Of a stretch of DNA of 53,737 nt, positions 14,293 through 25,188 are shown in pieces (within the stretch, counting starts at the first letter, position 1; every line of letters starts with the position of its first letter). Origin of the DNA: Anaeromyces robustus (Eukaryota > Neocallimastigomycota > Neocallimastigomycetes > Neocallimastigales > Neocallimastigaceae); the NCBI GenBank assembly GCA_002104895.1, contig MCFG01000431.1, positions 1-53,737 on the forward strand, in the 5' to 3' direction. The notes below the pieces were generated by a model that searched no databases, was not told where the DNA came from, and saw nothing but the letters and a program-made list of their open reading frames with translations. The position numbers and the translations under genes were made by a program.

Positions 14293-15166
14293 GTTTAAAA
14301 GAAAAAAAAAGGAAATAAAATAAAGAAAAAAAAAAAGATAATAATATATATAAATATTAGAGAAATTATCAGATAACTAAAATCTATTCTAAAAAAAAAA
14401 AAAAAAAGATATAACCTATTAATAATTTTACTAAAACAAATAATTTAAACATACCCATAAATTTAAAAAGAAAGTAATTTACTTTTTTTTACTCAAATAA
14501 AAAAAGTAAACAAATTATTTAAGAATATTTATTTTTATTTTCTTTATATTTTTTATTTTCTTTTATAATATTTATTTATTTATTTGTACGTTACGTCACA
14601 ATCCTAGAATAGTTTTTATTATAAACATTGTGTAAAGTATAAAAAAAAGTTTTTTACTAGAGTGCCATATTTATTAAATGTATAATATATTTTATAATTA
14701 GTTTAATTCTTTCAAGAAGAATTAAATAATTCTATTTATACACACAATTTTGAATAATATTTAAATAAGTTAAACAATATATTTATCTAAAAATGAAATT
14801 AAAGAAAAAAAATAAAAAAATAAAAAATAAAAATAAAAATAAAAAATAAAAAATAAAAACAAAACAAAACAAAACATATATAATAGAAATAAAAATAAAA
14901 AAAAAAAAAAAACAAAACAAAAAACAAATACAAATTTAAATTAAAATTAAGATTAAAAATTAAATTAATAAAATATTATTATTAAAAAACATAAATCATT
15001 AATTTTAAATATTAAATTGATGTGAATAAAATATTTCAAAATTTTATTATCAAATTCTTTATATTTTTTCTTATTAATAAATTTTATTAACAAATTTTTT
15101 AATAGCATATGCTTTTATAATTATAATTATAATACAAAATGTAATTTATTTATTTTACATAAATGC

Positions 15167-15202
<36 letters not shown>

Positions 15203-16465
15203 ATATTTATTTATTTATTTATTTAAATATTTAAATATTTATTTAGTAATGATAAGTAATAAAAAAAAAAAAAATTTGTTTACTTATCTAAATTGGATAA
15301 TTTTTAAAAATTATTTAAAAAATTTTGTTCATTTACATCATCTTATTTAATACATTAAAAATTAAAAATTGAAAAAAAAATTTTTTTTTTAATGTCTCAC
15401 ATAAAACCTAATAAAAAATAAACTGATTTAATTATTAAATTTTTAATTAATTTTTAATTAATTTTTAATTCATTTTTAATTTTTTAATTTTTTTTTTTTT
15501 TTAAAAAAACAAAAAATAAAAATTTAAAAACAAAAACAAAAACAAAAACAAAAAACAAAAAACAACAAATCAAAAAGAAAAAAAGAAAAAAAGAAAAAGA
15601 AAAATAAATCAGTATTTAATAATAATTAAATAATAATTAAATAATATATTTACATTATTTATTTCAAATAAAAATTTCATTATCTGTATTTAAAAAGTTA
15701 TTCCATCCATAAAAGAAAAAACATTTATATTTAAAAAATATCTAATAATAATTATTATAATAAATGTTTTAAATGTTTTAAAATGTTTTAAAATGTTTTT
15801 ATTTTTAATATTTTAAACAAAAGAAAAAAAAAGGTTTATGAACTATATTTGGTAAAATACAAATTGTATAAATCGTATTTACATATATGAAAATAACAAA
15901 TATAATTTTTATTGGTGCTTAACTTTTTTTTTTTTAATTAATTAATTAATTATTTATTTAATAATAATTAATAAAAAAAAAAAAAATAAAAAAAAAAAAA
16001 TTTTTTTTTTCAATATTTCATTATTAATCATCATTAATTATTAATTATTAATTATTATTAATTAATGATTTAATATCTTTTTTTTTTATGTTTATATTTA
16101 TGTTTAAGTTTATGTTTATGTATGTTTTTTGTTGTATTTATTTATTTTTATATATATTTATATATAATTTTTTTAGATTGTTATTTACAATCTTTGTTAT
16201 TTTTTTCAAATAAATCATGTGATTAAGTCACAAGTGAGTTTTTTCTAATTATTTTTTTTTTTTTTTTTATTTTTGTTACGTTTTTTTATATTAATTATTT
16301 TTAATTACCTTTTTTTTTTTTTTTTTTTTATTACTTTTCTATTAGTTATTTTTAATGATTGGTTTTTTCTATATTAATACGAAGAAATAATTTAATATAT
16401 TTTAAAATTCATCTTTGGATGTAATTGTTCAGGATAATTTTTCTTTTTCATTTTCACACAAAAAC

Positions 16466-16497
<32 letters not shown>

Positions 16498-16768
16498 CAA
16501 TAATAATACAAAATAAAAAAGAAAAAAAAAAAAAGAAAAAACAATAAATAAAAATAAAAGTTATAATAAATATAACAAATAATAAATAAGTAAATAAATA
16601 AATAAATAAATAAGTAAATAAATAAATAGAATAAATAAATAAATAAATAGATAAATAGAAAAATAGAATAAAAAAAAATAAAAATAATAAAAATAATAGA
16701 AAAATAAATTTATATATAAGAAAAAATTTAATAGAGTTAAAAAGTATATAAATAATAAAAATAAAAAA
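14293..16768. other. AT-rich spacer upstream of the first CotH gene
   Basis: No gene visible in about 2.5 kb. It has (TTTA)n near 15165-15245, a short tandem array of TTTTTAATTAA-like units near 15436-15490, and A- and T-runs. The leader immediately before the CotH start (about 16575-16660) is a (TAAA)n array with TAGA/TAAG interruptions, presumably in the 5' UTR. Confidence 0.65.
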
Positions 16769-19063
16769 ATGAAATATACTACTAAATCTTTTTTAAATTT
16801 ATTATTGTTAGCTTTTGCTAGTTCAAAAGCTATTAATGAAGAAGAAAATATTCTTTTGCCTAAATTTAGTTTAGCAAGTGGATTTTATGATGAACCCATA
16901 GAACTTGAAATTAAAACTTCAAATCCAGAAGCTATAATTTATTATACTACAGATGGAAGTATTCCAAATGAAAATTCAACTATTTATGAAAAACCAATTC
17001 TTCTTAAAAATAAAAGTTATGAAGATAATGTTTATAGTAATATTACCAATGTTGAACCATCAAATGATTATGTCCCAAGTAAAAAAGTTAAAAAAGCTAA
17101 TATTATTCGTGCCATAGCTAAACTTCCAAATAGTAATAATACTAATTCTACTACTACTACTAGTGTTATTAGTAAAACTTATTTTGTTGGAATGAATAAA
17201 AAGGAACTTTATTTTGATTTTCCAGTCATTTCTCTTATTACTGATCCATATAATCTTTTTGATTATGAATATGGTATTTATGTATTAGGTAAAGTTCATG
17301 ATGATTGGATTAAAGAAGATCCTGCAAATGCTAATCTTATGTTCTTTTTACATAAAGGAAATTATAATTTAAAAGGTAGAGAAGCTGAAAGACCTGCTAC
17401 TATAGAATATTTCCCAGGTAATGGGGATCGTGAAGGTTTTAATGAAGATGTAGGTATTAGAATTATGGGAGATGCTTCTAGATCTTTTATACAAAAAAGT
17501 TTTCGTATTTTCTTCCGTAAAGAATATGGAGCAAAAAATCTTAAATATGATATTATTCCAGACAATATACGTTCTGATGGTAAAGGTTTAGTTAAATCCT
17601 ATAAAACTATCAATATTAGAAGTGGAGGTAATGATTCTAAATGGTTTTTATTTAGAGATAAAGTTTTACAAAGTTTAGTTAAAGATAGAAATTTCGAAAC
17701 TCAACAAGGTGATATAGCTGCTTTTTACCTTGATGGAGAATATTGGGGTCTTTATACGATTAATGAAAATTATAATGATAATTATTTTGCAACTAATTAT
17801 GATATTGATAAAGATAATGTTATTCTTATTAAAAAATATAAAATTGAAGAAGGGGTTGAGGAAGATTTAGAAACATTTAATGAAGCTATGAATTTTATTA
17901 TGAATCATGATATGACTAATCTTGAAAATTATGAAAAAGCTTCTCAATTATTAGATTTAGATAGTTTTATATGGTATATGGTTTTTAATACTTATATTAG
18001 TAATGATGATGGTATTTTCAATGATAGAAATTGGGCAATGTGGCGTGTCAGAGATCCCGTTCCAGGAGTATTAAATGCTGATGGAAAATGGCGTATGATT
18101 GTTTTTGATACAGAATTATCTTCTGGTATTTATGATACAAATTATAAGAGTATAGATAGTTTAATGAATGCTTTAACAGAAGGTACAGAATCTTCTAATT
18201 TCATGGGTAGTAAATTATTATCTTCTCTTCTTAAAAATAAAGAATTTAAAAATTCATTCTATAATGCTATATGTGATGTTAAGAATATTGATTTTAATTT
18301 AGATACCGTTAATTCTGTTATTGATTCTTTAAAAGAAAGAGTAGATCCATTAGTATATGATCATTTTATTCGTTATGGTAAAATGGCTGACCTTGAATTT
18401 GAGGGTCCATTTGAATTTGATCCTAATAATCCAATTGATTTTAAATCTATTGATTCCACTAAATCTACTAATTCTAATGATTCCACTGAATCTACTAATT
18501 CTATCAGTGATCCAAATGAATTTTATGATCAACAATACCAACAATTTAAAGATTGGCTTAATGGAAGACCAACTGTCTTCTTAGATTTAATTGCTAAATT
18601 ATTTAAATTAAATCCAGCTGTTGAAGTTACTGTTACTTCTACCGATTTCACTAAAGGTAGTTTCCAAATTAATCATGGTAAAAAGATTTTTGAAAAAGAA
18701 TTTAAAGGAGATTATTTCACTGAAGCAATTCTTTATTTAACTGCTATTCCATCTGAAGGAGAAACTTTTAATTATTGGAGTATTGAAAATTGTCAATTTG
18801 CTGATTCTAATACTAATACTACTAATACTAATACTAATACTAATAAATTAGAAGAAATAACCGTTGGAATTCTTCCAAATGAAGGTTGTAAGGTTATTGC
18901 TAATTTTGGACCAGTTTCTGAAATCCCAACTGAGATTCCAACTGAAGTTTCAACTGAAATCCCAACTGAAATCCTAACTGAAATTCCAACTGAAATTCCA
19001 AATGATATTTCAAATGAAGTTCCAAAAAAAGTTAAAATAATAAAAAAATGTTTAAAATTGTAA
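16769..19063 (+). CDS. Secreted CotH-family kinase-like protein (paralogue 1)
   Basis: 764 residues, one exon. An N-terminal signal peptide (about 1-21: short basic start, Leu-rich core, ASSKA end) indicates secretion. Residues about 33-82 (ASGFYDEP..IYYTTDGSIPN) match the chitobiase C-terminal-like beta domain often placed before CotH modules. The CotH kinase region spans about 150-520: VGIRIMGD..S at about 226, IRSGGND..LFRD at about 282, LDGEYWGLYTI at about 319, then D414-G-I-F-N-D-R-N421-W and KWRMIVFDTE with Asp447. I infer that D414, N421 and D447 are the metal or catalytic residues by analogy with bacterial CotH. A C-terminal region at about 618-715 (YLTAIPSEGETFNYWS) resembles bacterial InlB_B-type beta repeats, followed by tandem PTEI units. 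CotH proteins are atypical kinases of spore coats and are common in secreted fungal proteins; many in anaerobic fungi carry dockerins, but none is seen here. A Ser/Thr/Asn-rich insertion (about 545-590) is absent from paralogue 2. Confidence 0.88.
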   Translation: MKYTTKSFLNLLLLAFASSKAINEEENILLPKFSLASGFYDEPIELEIKTSNPEAIIYYTTDGSIPNENSTIYEKPILLKNKSYEDNVYSNITNVEPSNDYVPSKKVKKANIIRAIAKLPNSNNTNSTTTTSVISKTYFVGMNKKELYFDFPVISLITDPYNLFDYEYGIYVLGKVHDDWIKEDPANANLMFFLHKGNYNLKGREAERPATIEYFPGNGDREGFNEDVGIRIMGDASRSFIQKSFRIFFRKEYGAKNLKYDIIPDNIRSDGKGLVKSYKTINIRSGGNDSKWFLFRDKVLQSLVKDRNFETQQGDIAAFYLDGEYWGLYTINENYNDNYFATNYDIDKDNVILIKKYKIEEGVEEDLETFNEAMNFIMNHDMTNLENYEKASQLLDLDSFIWYMVFNTYISNDDGIFNDRNWAMWRVRDPVPGVLNADGKWRMIVFDTELSSGIYDTNYKSIDSLMNALTEGTESSNFMGSKLLSSLLKNKEFKNSFYNAICDVKNIDFNLDTVNSVIDSLKERVDPLVYDHFIRYGKMADLEFEGPFEFDPNNPIDFKSIDSTKSTNSNDSTESTNSISDPNEFYDQQYQQFKDWLNGRPTVFLDLIAKLFKLNPAVEVTVTSTDFTKGSFQINHGKKIFEKEFKGDYFTEAILYLTAIPSEGETFNYWSIENCQFADSNTNTTNTNTNTNKLEEITVGILPNEGCKVIANFGPVSEIPTEIPTEVSTEIPTEILTEIPTEIPNDISNEVPKKVKIIKKCLKL
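18910..19010 (+). repeat. In-frame PTEI-type tandem repeats at CotH C-terminus
   Basis: Degenerate 12-nt units encode (E-I-P-T)n with V/S/L substitutions at the end of the first CotH protein, likely an extended, possibly glycosylated tail. The second CotH gene has a related but different series (EIPSELPSEFP.. then DLPTELPI). Confidence 0.8.
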
Positions 19064-19941
19064 AATAAAAATAGTATAAAATAAATTAAATTAAATTAAA
19101 ATGAAATGAAAAAGTAAAAATAAATAAACAAAAACAAAAAAAAAAAAAAAAAAATGAAAAGAAAAAATTAAAAAAATTAAAAAAAATTAAAAAAAAAAAG
19201 AAAGAATAATAATTAATAATAGAATAATGTAATGTAATATTATCTCTTTTATTATTAATTATGATAATATTATCATATTATCTTTTTATAATTGATATTT
19301 ATTAAATATAATAAAGTTGAAAATGATCTTTTTATAAAATAAGATATTTATTAAATATTTTATTATCATTTACTTAACCAACCCAACCTAATTTTTTTTT
19401 TTTTTTTTATTATTAAGAATTTTATTAATAATAAAGTTTTGTATTTTATCTCCATTAAAAAAAAAATTAATTAAAATAAAATAAAATAAAAAAAAAAAAA
19501 AAAAAAAAAAAAGAAATTAAAACTAAAATCAAAAAAAAAAAAAAAAAAAAAATTTTTTTTTGTTAAACTTAAAATAAAATAAAATAAAATAAACTTAAAC
19601 TTAAATATAAAAAAATGGTTAAATTAAAATAAATATGGTTTCATTTAATATTTGAATTTTTTTTGTCATTCATGTCATGTCATTTCACGTCATGTCACTT
19701 TACTTTACTTATAAATTGGAATTTGACATTAGTATATATTATATTAGTATCAAAATCTATAATAATACCCTAAATATATATTATTATTATGTTTTAATTT
19801 ATTTCATATGAGTTAAAAATTTTAATACAATTATCTCTCTAGGATAGAAAAAAACATGAGTCAAAATATAATTTCTCTCTAGATTAGAAAAAAAAACATG
19901 AGTCATCCATGTTGAAAGGAAACTCTTAAACCAAAAGAATT

Positions 19942-19977
<36 letters not shown>

Positions 19978-22067
19978 ATGTCAAATACTTTAATTTTTTA
20001 AAATAAAAATTGACTACAAGTTTATAATAAAAAAGTTCCTTCAATTAGTATTAATTTAGATATTAAAAATTTTTTATTCAAGTATTATTAATTATCCATA
20101 TATGAATAATAATAATTTAAAAAATAAAATTAATTATTATATTATCTACAAATTACTTATAATTTGTTTATATTAATTTATTTATTTAGATATTTATTAT
20201 TTTTTAATATTATTTTAGTATATTCTTATCATAATAATATATATTGTACTATTAAAAATAGAATAAAAAAAAAAATAAAAAAAAAATAATCTTTTGTATA
20301 TTTTATATAATATTATATATATATATATATATATTTTCTTTATTTTAAAAGAAAATAATAATAACATTAGCTTATAATCATGAAATTATTTGATTATAGG
20401 ATTTCGAATTTCTTTCAATTTTATAGAAATTGATAAAATCAGTTAGTTCAAGGGAAAGAATTTAGTAGACATAATACTTGTATTTTTTTTTATAGATGGT
20501 TTAATAATATCTTCTCATATGGAGTGAAATACTAGTGAAAACAAATGAAATTGGACTGATTTCAAAAATATAATATATATATATCAATTATTTATAATGT
20601 TATATGTATGTATATAATTCTAATAAAATTTAATATTTTTAATTTCTTGTTACATGTACTTTATTCAAATCTATTAGTAATTAATATTAAATATTAGTAA
20701 GTAAAGTACTAAAAAAAAGTATAATATAATATTCCTTTTTCTAATCAAAAAAACATAATGAATTAGGATTATAAAAAATTTTATAGCAGTCAAGTTATTT
20801 AATACATAAATGTTTATTTATAACTAAATAAAATATAATTCATGTAATTATTTAATTATTTAATTATTTAATTATTTAATGTATTTAATTAATGATTTAA
20901 TAATTTTAATAATTTTATTTATTTAATTAATTAATTATTGATTTATTTATTTAATGATTTATTTATGTTTAACTTTTTTTATTTTTTTTATTAATAAATA
21001 AAATATGAAACAACAACAAAATAAAAAATAAAAAAAAAAAAACGAATAAATAGATTAATCCTAAAATATATTAAAAAAACTTTTTTTTATAATTTTTATA
21101 ATTATGTCATGATTTTTCAAAAAAAAAATTTTATGTCATGGTTTTTCAAAAAAAAATTTTTTAATTTAAAAATTATGATATAAAACAAAAAATGTGTAAC
21201 AACATTGCTTAGAATAAACTTAAAAATATATTATTTTAGATTATTATATATACAAAGTGAATATTACATATTATAGATTCATAAATATATACATTATATA
21301 ATTTTATTTATATTATTTTTTTAAAACTATAATATAATTAATAGATTATTAATATATATCCTATATATTCATATAATATATTATTTTATATTATTTTTTA
21401 ATTATATAATATAATATATTTTATATTTGTTATACTTATTCATTCATTCATTTATTTATTTATTATTTATTTATTATTTATTTATTTATTTATTATTTAT
21501 TATTTATTTATTTATTTATTATCTATTTATTTATTTATCTATTTATTTATTTATTTATTATCTATTTATTTATTTATTTATTATCTATTTATTTATTTAT
21601 TTATGTATTTATTTATTTATTTATTTATTTATAAAAAGAATTATTTAATTATTTAAATTTTAAAACATTCAATTAATAAGGTAATTTCAGGATAGGTATG
21701 GATCATTGATAGGAGACAAAAATATTTATTTAGTTGTTATTTAAAAAGAAAAAAATGGCCTGCCTGTAAATTATTAAATAAGTAAATCAATAAATCAATA
21801 AAACATTAATATAAATATTAAAACAAACTGAAATACCAGTCATTATAAACTATCTAAAACTAAAAAGAATTCTTTTCATATTAATTATCTAAAAACAAAA
21901 AACTTTGGTAATTTCCTTTTTTTTTGAATTATTTTCTTTTTTCTGTACATTAAAAATTTTCCATTTTTAAAACTTAAAGAATTCTTTTTACATTAGCTGT
22001 CTAAAAACTTTTTTTTAGACAGCTAATTCATTCTCAAAAATTTTGTCATAAATTTTTTATATATATG
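19064..22067. other. Spacer between CotH paralogue 1 and the CotH relic
   Basis: No intact gene. It holds A/T homopolymers near 19137-19160 and 19490-19560, two direct copies of a motif of about 31 bp (19834-19863 and 19874-19905), two copies of an ATGTCATGRTTTTTC motif around 21103-21160, a (TTTA)n array at about 21440-21635, and an 11-bp perfect inverted repeat at 21992-22027. Segments near 19640 and 20545 resemble segments downstream of the second CotH gene. Confidence 0.6.
21440..21635 (+). repeat. (TTTA)n microsatellite
   Basis: Imperfect tetranucleotide array with TTTATCTA and TATTTA interruptions. It yields a spurious Tyr/Leu/Phe/Ile open frame that has no protein character. Confidence 0.9.
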
Positions 22068-22567
22068 GTTAATTTTGGTATTGACTCTTTAAAGGAAAAA
22101 ATTGACTCCTATGATATATGATTATTACATTCATTTTAGAATAGAAGATCCATTATATTAAAAAAAAGTCAAAATTTTAGAATATTATAATAATAGAAAA
22201 AAATATAAATAATTTTGAGATTTTTTAATGGAAGACTCCTTATAATATTGAATAAAATGGTTAAATTATTTAAAAATAAATACAACTGTTAGAATCACTA
22301 ACTACTTCTACGATTAAATGTTAATTATGATAAAAAAATTTTTTTATAATGATTATTTTATTTAATTGCTATATTCCATCTAAAGGAAAAATTTTCAATT
22401 ATTGGTCAATTTTGAAAATTATAAATATGCTGATTTAGATGGTATTTTTATCTCCGATACTGATAAATTAAACCAAGTTATTGTTAGAAATTATACCCAA
22501 ATGAAGGTTGAAAGATTACTGCTAACTGTTTATTACTAAAATTTCAGCTGAAATTCCGATTGAATAG
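22068..22567 (+). pseudogene. Decayed 3' part of a third CotH gene
   Basis: This stretch aligns by eye with the last fifth of both CotH genes, in order. Matches are: ATTGACTCTTTAAAGGAAAA with the IDSLKEK segment; TTTTTTAATGGAAGAC with FLNGRP; AAATGGTTAAATTATTTAAA with VAKLFK; GATAAAAAAATTTTTT with the GKKIF segment; CCATCTAAAGGAAAA..TTCAATTATTGGTCAATT with PSxGxxFNYWSI; then AAATGAAGGTTG..AAA with NEGCK; and GAAATTCCGATTGAA before a TAG. Several stops and frameshifts interrupt it, so it cannot be translated. Sequence after it (TTGAATAGTATTATAAAA) resembles the 3' flank of CotH paralogue 2. No convincing remains of the signal peptide or kinase core are visible upstream, so the copy is 5'-truncated or too decayed. 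Confidence 0.75.
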
Positions 22568-25188
22568 TATTATAAAATCATTTATAAATAATATTTAATA
22601 TATTATTCAAATTAAATAAAAAGAATAAATAATAAATAATAAAATATATAATTAAAATATCCATTATATTATATATTATAAAATATTTTACATTAAATAA
22701 AATAGAATTACATACAGAAATAAATATATTCTCTATCTTAATCTAAAAAAAAATAAAAATAAAAAAAGAATTATTAATTACATATTTTATTTATTATATA
22801 TTTTATATTCTTTATGGAACCTCGTTTATAGGGAAATATAGCTACAAATTCTACAATTCTATAAAGGGAAAGGGAAACATTTAAATTGAACATTTTTTTG
22901 TTTTTTAACAATATCAAAAATTATATTTATTAAAATATCAAAAACAAAATAGATTGAAACATAATAAATATCAAAATAAAATAAAATAAAACAAAAAATT
23001 TCAATCATATTATATAGTTAACTATATATATTTTTAATTATAATTTTAATTTTAATTGTTATTTTTATGTGTTTCAAAAAAAAATATAAAAAATATAAAG
23101 GAAAGTTATTATTTAAAAAAAATTTTTTTAAGTAAAATATTCTTTTAAAAATTTATTTTTAATATTTTTAGGTACGAATAATCCGTGTTAAAATGTATTT
23201 TGTATTTATATCTTTATCTTTTTATATAAATAAAAAAAAATTTTTTTTATTAATAATTTTGGATTATTATTTATTTTTATTTATTTATTTTATTATTTTA
23301 TTATTTTTTTATTATTTTATTTATTTATTTATTTACTTATTTATAATATATTCATTATGGAACCTCGTTGCTATTGCATTTTTTTATATAAAGGTATGAA
23401 AGGGAAACATTTAAATTGACCATTTTTTGACCAATAAATTCATAGTGAGTTCCCATTCCGTTCTTTGTGATTTTATACATTTGTACTTATGTATTATTAT
23501 AACAAAAAAATTGTACTTATTATTATTATTAATATTAATAATAATATTTTAACAAAAAACGATTATTAAGTATTATTAATATTTATATTCCTAATTTCAT
23601 TAATAAAAATAAACTTTATATATAAATAAATATAAATAAATATAAATAAATATATAATTATATTTATACAAAGATAAAGATATAATAATTAAAATTAAAA
23701 TTAAAATTAAAAATAATTTTAAAACATTTAAAATTATATATTAAATGACCCTATTCATTATAATAATAATATATAATTTTTTTTTTTATTTTTGTTTTTT
23801 ATTTTTTGTTATTAATTTTTTATTATAATAAAAAATCTGTATAATTTATAAACTTTATTACCATATATATATATAAATTTTTTATTTAATGAATCAAGAT
23901 TATCCGGATTTCCTTTTCTCATTTTTTTTCTCATTTTTGACAGAAAAAGAAGAAAAAAAAAATCATCTCCACTAAAGATAAACAAAAAGAAAAAAAAAAA
24001 AGAATATCTTTTTATTTACTCTCCTTACTTTCCATAAACTTGTTAATCATTTGATAAAAAATATAAATCAATTTGTTTTATAATATTTTTAAAACAATTA
24101 CAATTTTTTTTTGTTAATTTTATTTAACAATCTTTGTTTTTTTTAAACACTAAATTATGAATCAAGATGATATAAAATTTATACTAAACCAAAAATAAAA
24201 TTTTTAAAATTATAAATGTATATTATTATAAATTAAAATAGTTATTGGTGTAACATAATAATAATTTTTTTTTTTAAATTTTTTTGTTAATTAATTAATT
24301 AATTAATTAATGACTATATATATATTTATATATATATTTTTTTTAAAAAAAAAAAAAAAAAAGTAATTTGTATTTATATGTATAAATATATATAATATAT
24401 ATATATATACAGCCAAGAGAAACAGCTGCAAGATCTAAAATTTAATGAAAACAAAAAAGATAATTTTACTATTTTTATATATAATTTTATCAACGGTAAA
24501 CATAAAATTAAATTAATAAAATATAGATACAAACATATATTTATGTATAAAACCAATCAATAAAAAAAAATGAAAAAATAAAACAAAAAAAAAAAAAACT
24601 ATCATGAAAAAAAAAGAAAAAAAAGAAATATTAAAAAAAATATTAAGAATTTTCTTGATGTATGAGTCATTTGACATAAAGAAATCAAAATAATAATTAA
24701 TAATCATAATAAAATTATAATCACAATCATAATCATAATCACAATTATAATCATAATAATAATTAAAAAATAAATATATATAAGAAAAAAAAAAGATAAA
24801 AAGAGTAAAAAAGAATAAAAAAAAATTAAAAACAAAAAACATAAAAATTAAAAAAAAAAAAAAAAAACAAAAACATAAAAATTAGTATAATAAAATAAAA
24901 TTATATTATTAAAAATTTAAAAAATATTGAAGGTTAAAATAAAATAAGATAAAATAAAAATAAAAAATAAAAAAATAAAATAAAAATAAAATAAAATAAA
25001 ATAGAATAAAGTAAAATAAAAATAAATTAGAATAAAATAAAGTAAAAAAAAGATAAAATAAAAATAAGAATAAAATAGAATAAAATAAAGTAAAACAAGA
25101 TAAAATAAGAATAAAAATAAAAATAAAATAAAAATAAAAATAAAATAAAGAAAACAAAAAAAAAAAAAAAAAAAAGAAAAAGATAAAA
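22568..25188. other. Spacer upstream of CotH paralogue 2
   Basis: No intact gene. It carries a duplicated block (22812-22899 and 23355-23429), both beginning TTATGGAACCTCGTT and both containing AAAGGGAAACATTTAAATTG. A (TTTAT)-rich stretch lies near 23280-23345. The last 250 bases before the CotH start are an (AAAAT)n-type array (about 24935-25150) in the presumptive 5' UTR. Confidence 0.6.
24935..25150 (+). repeat. (AAAAT)n-like array in CotH 5' leader
   Basis: Purine-rich imperfect pentanucleotide/hexanucleotide repeats (AAAAT, AAAATA, with G interruptions) end 35-40 bases before the start codon at 25189. Paralogue 1 also has a simple-repeat leader, but of (TAAA)n type. Confidence 0.85.

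Noticed and set aside
21427-21648. Open frame of 73 codons
   Set aside because: It is a (TTTA)n microsatellite read in frame, giving only Tyr/Leu/Phe/Ile repeats.
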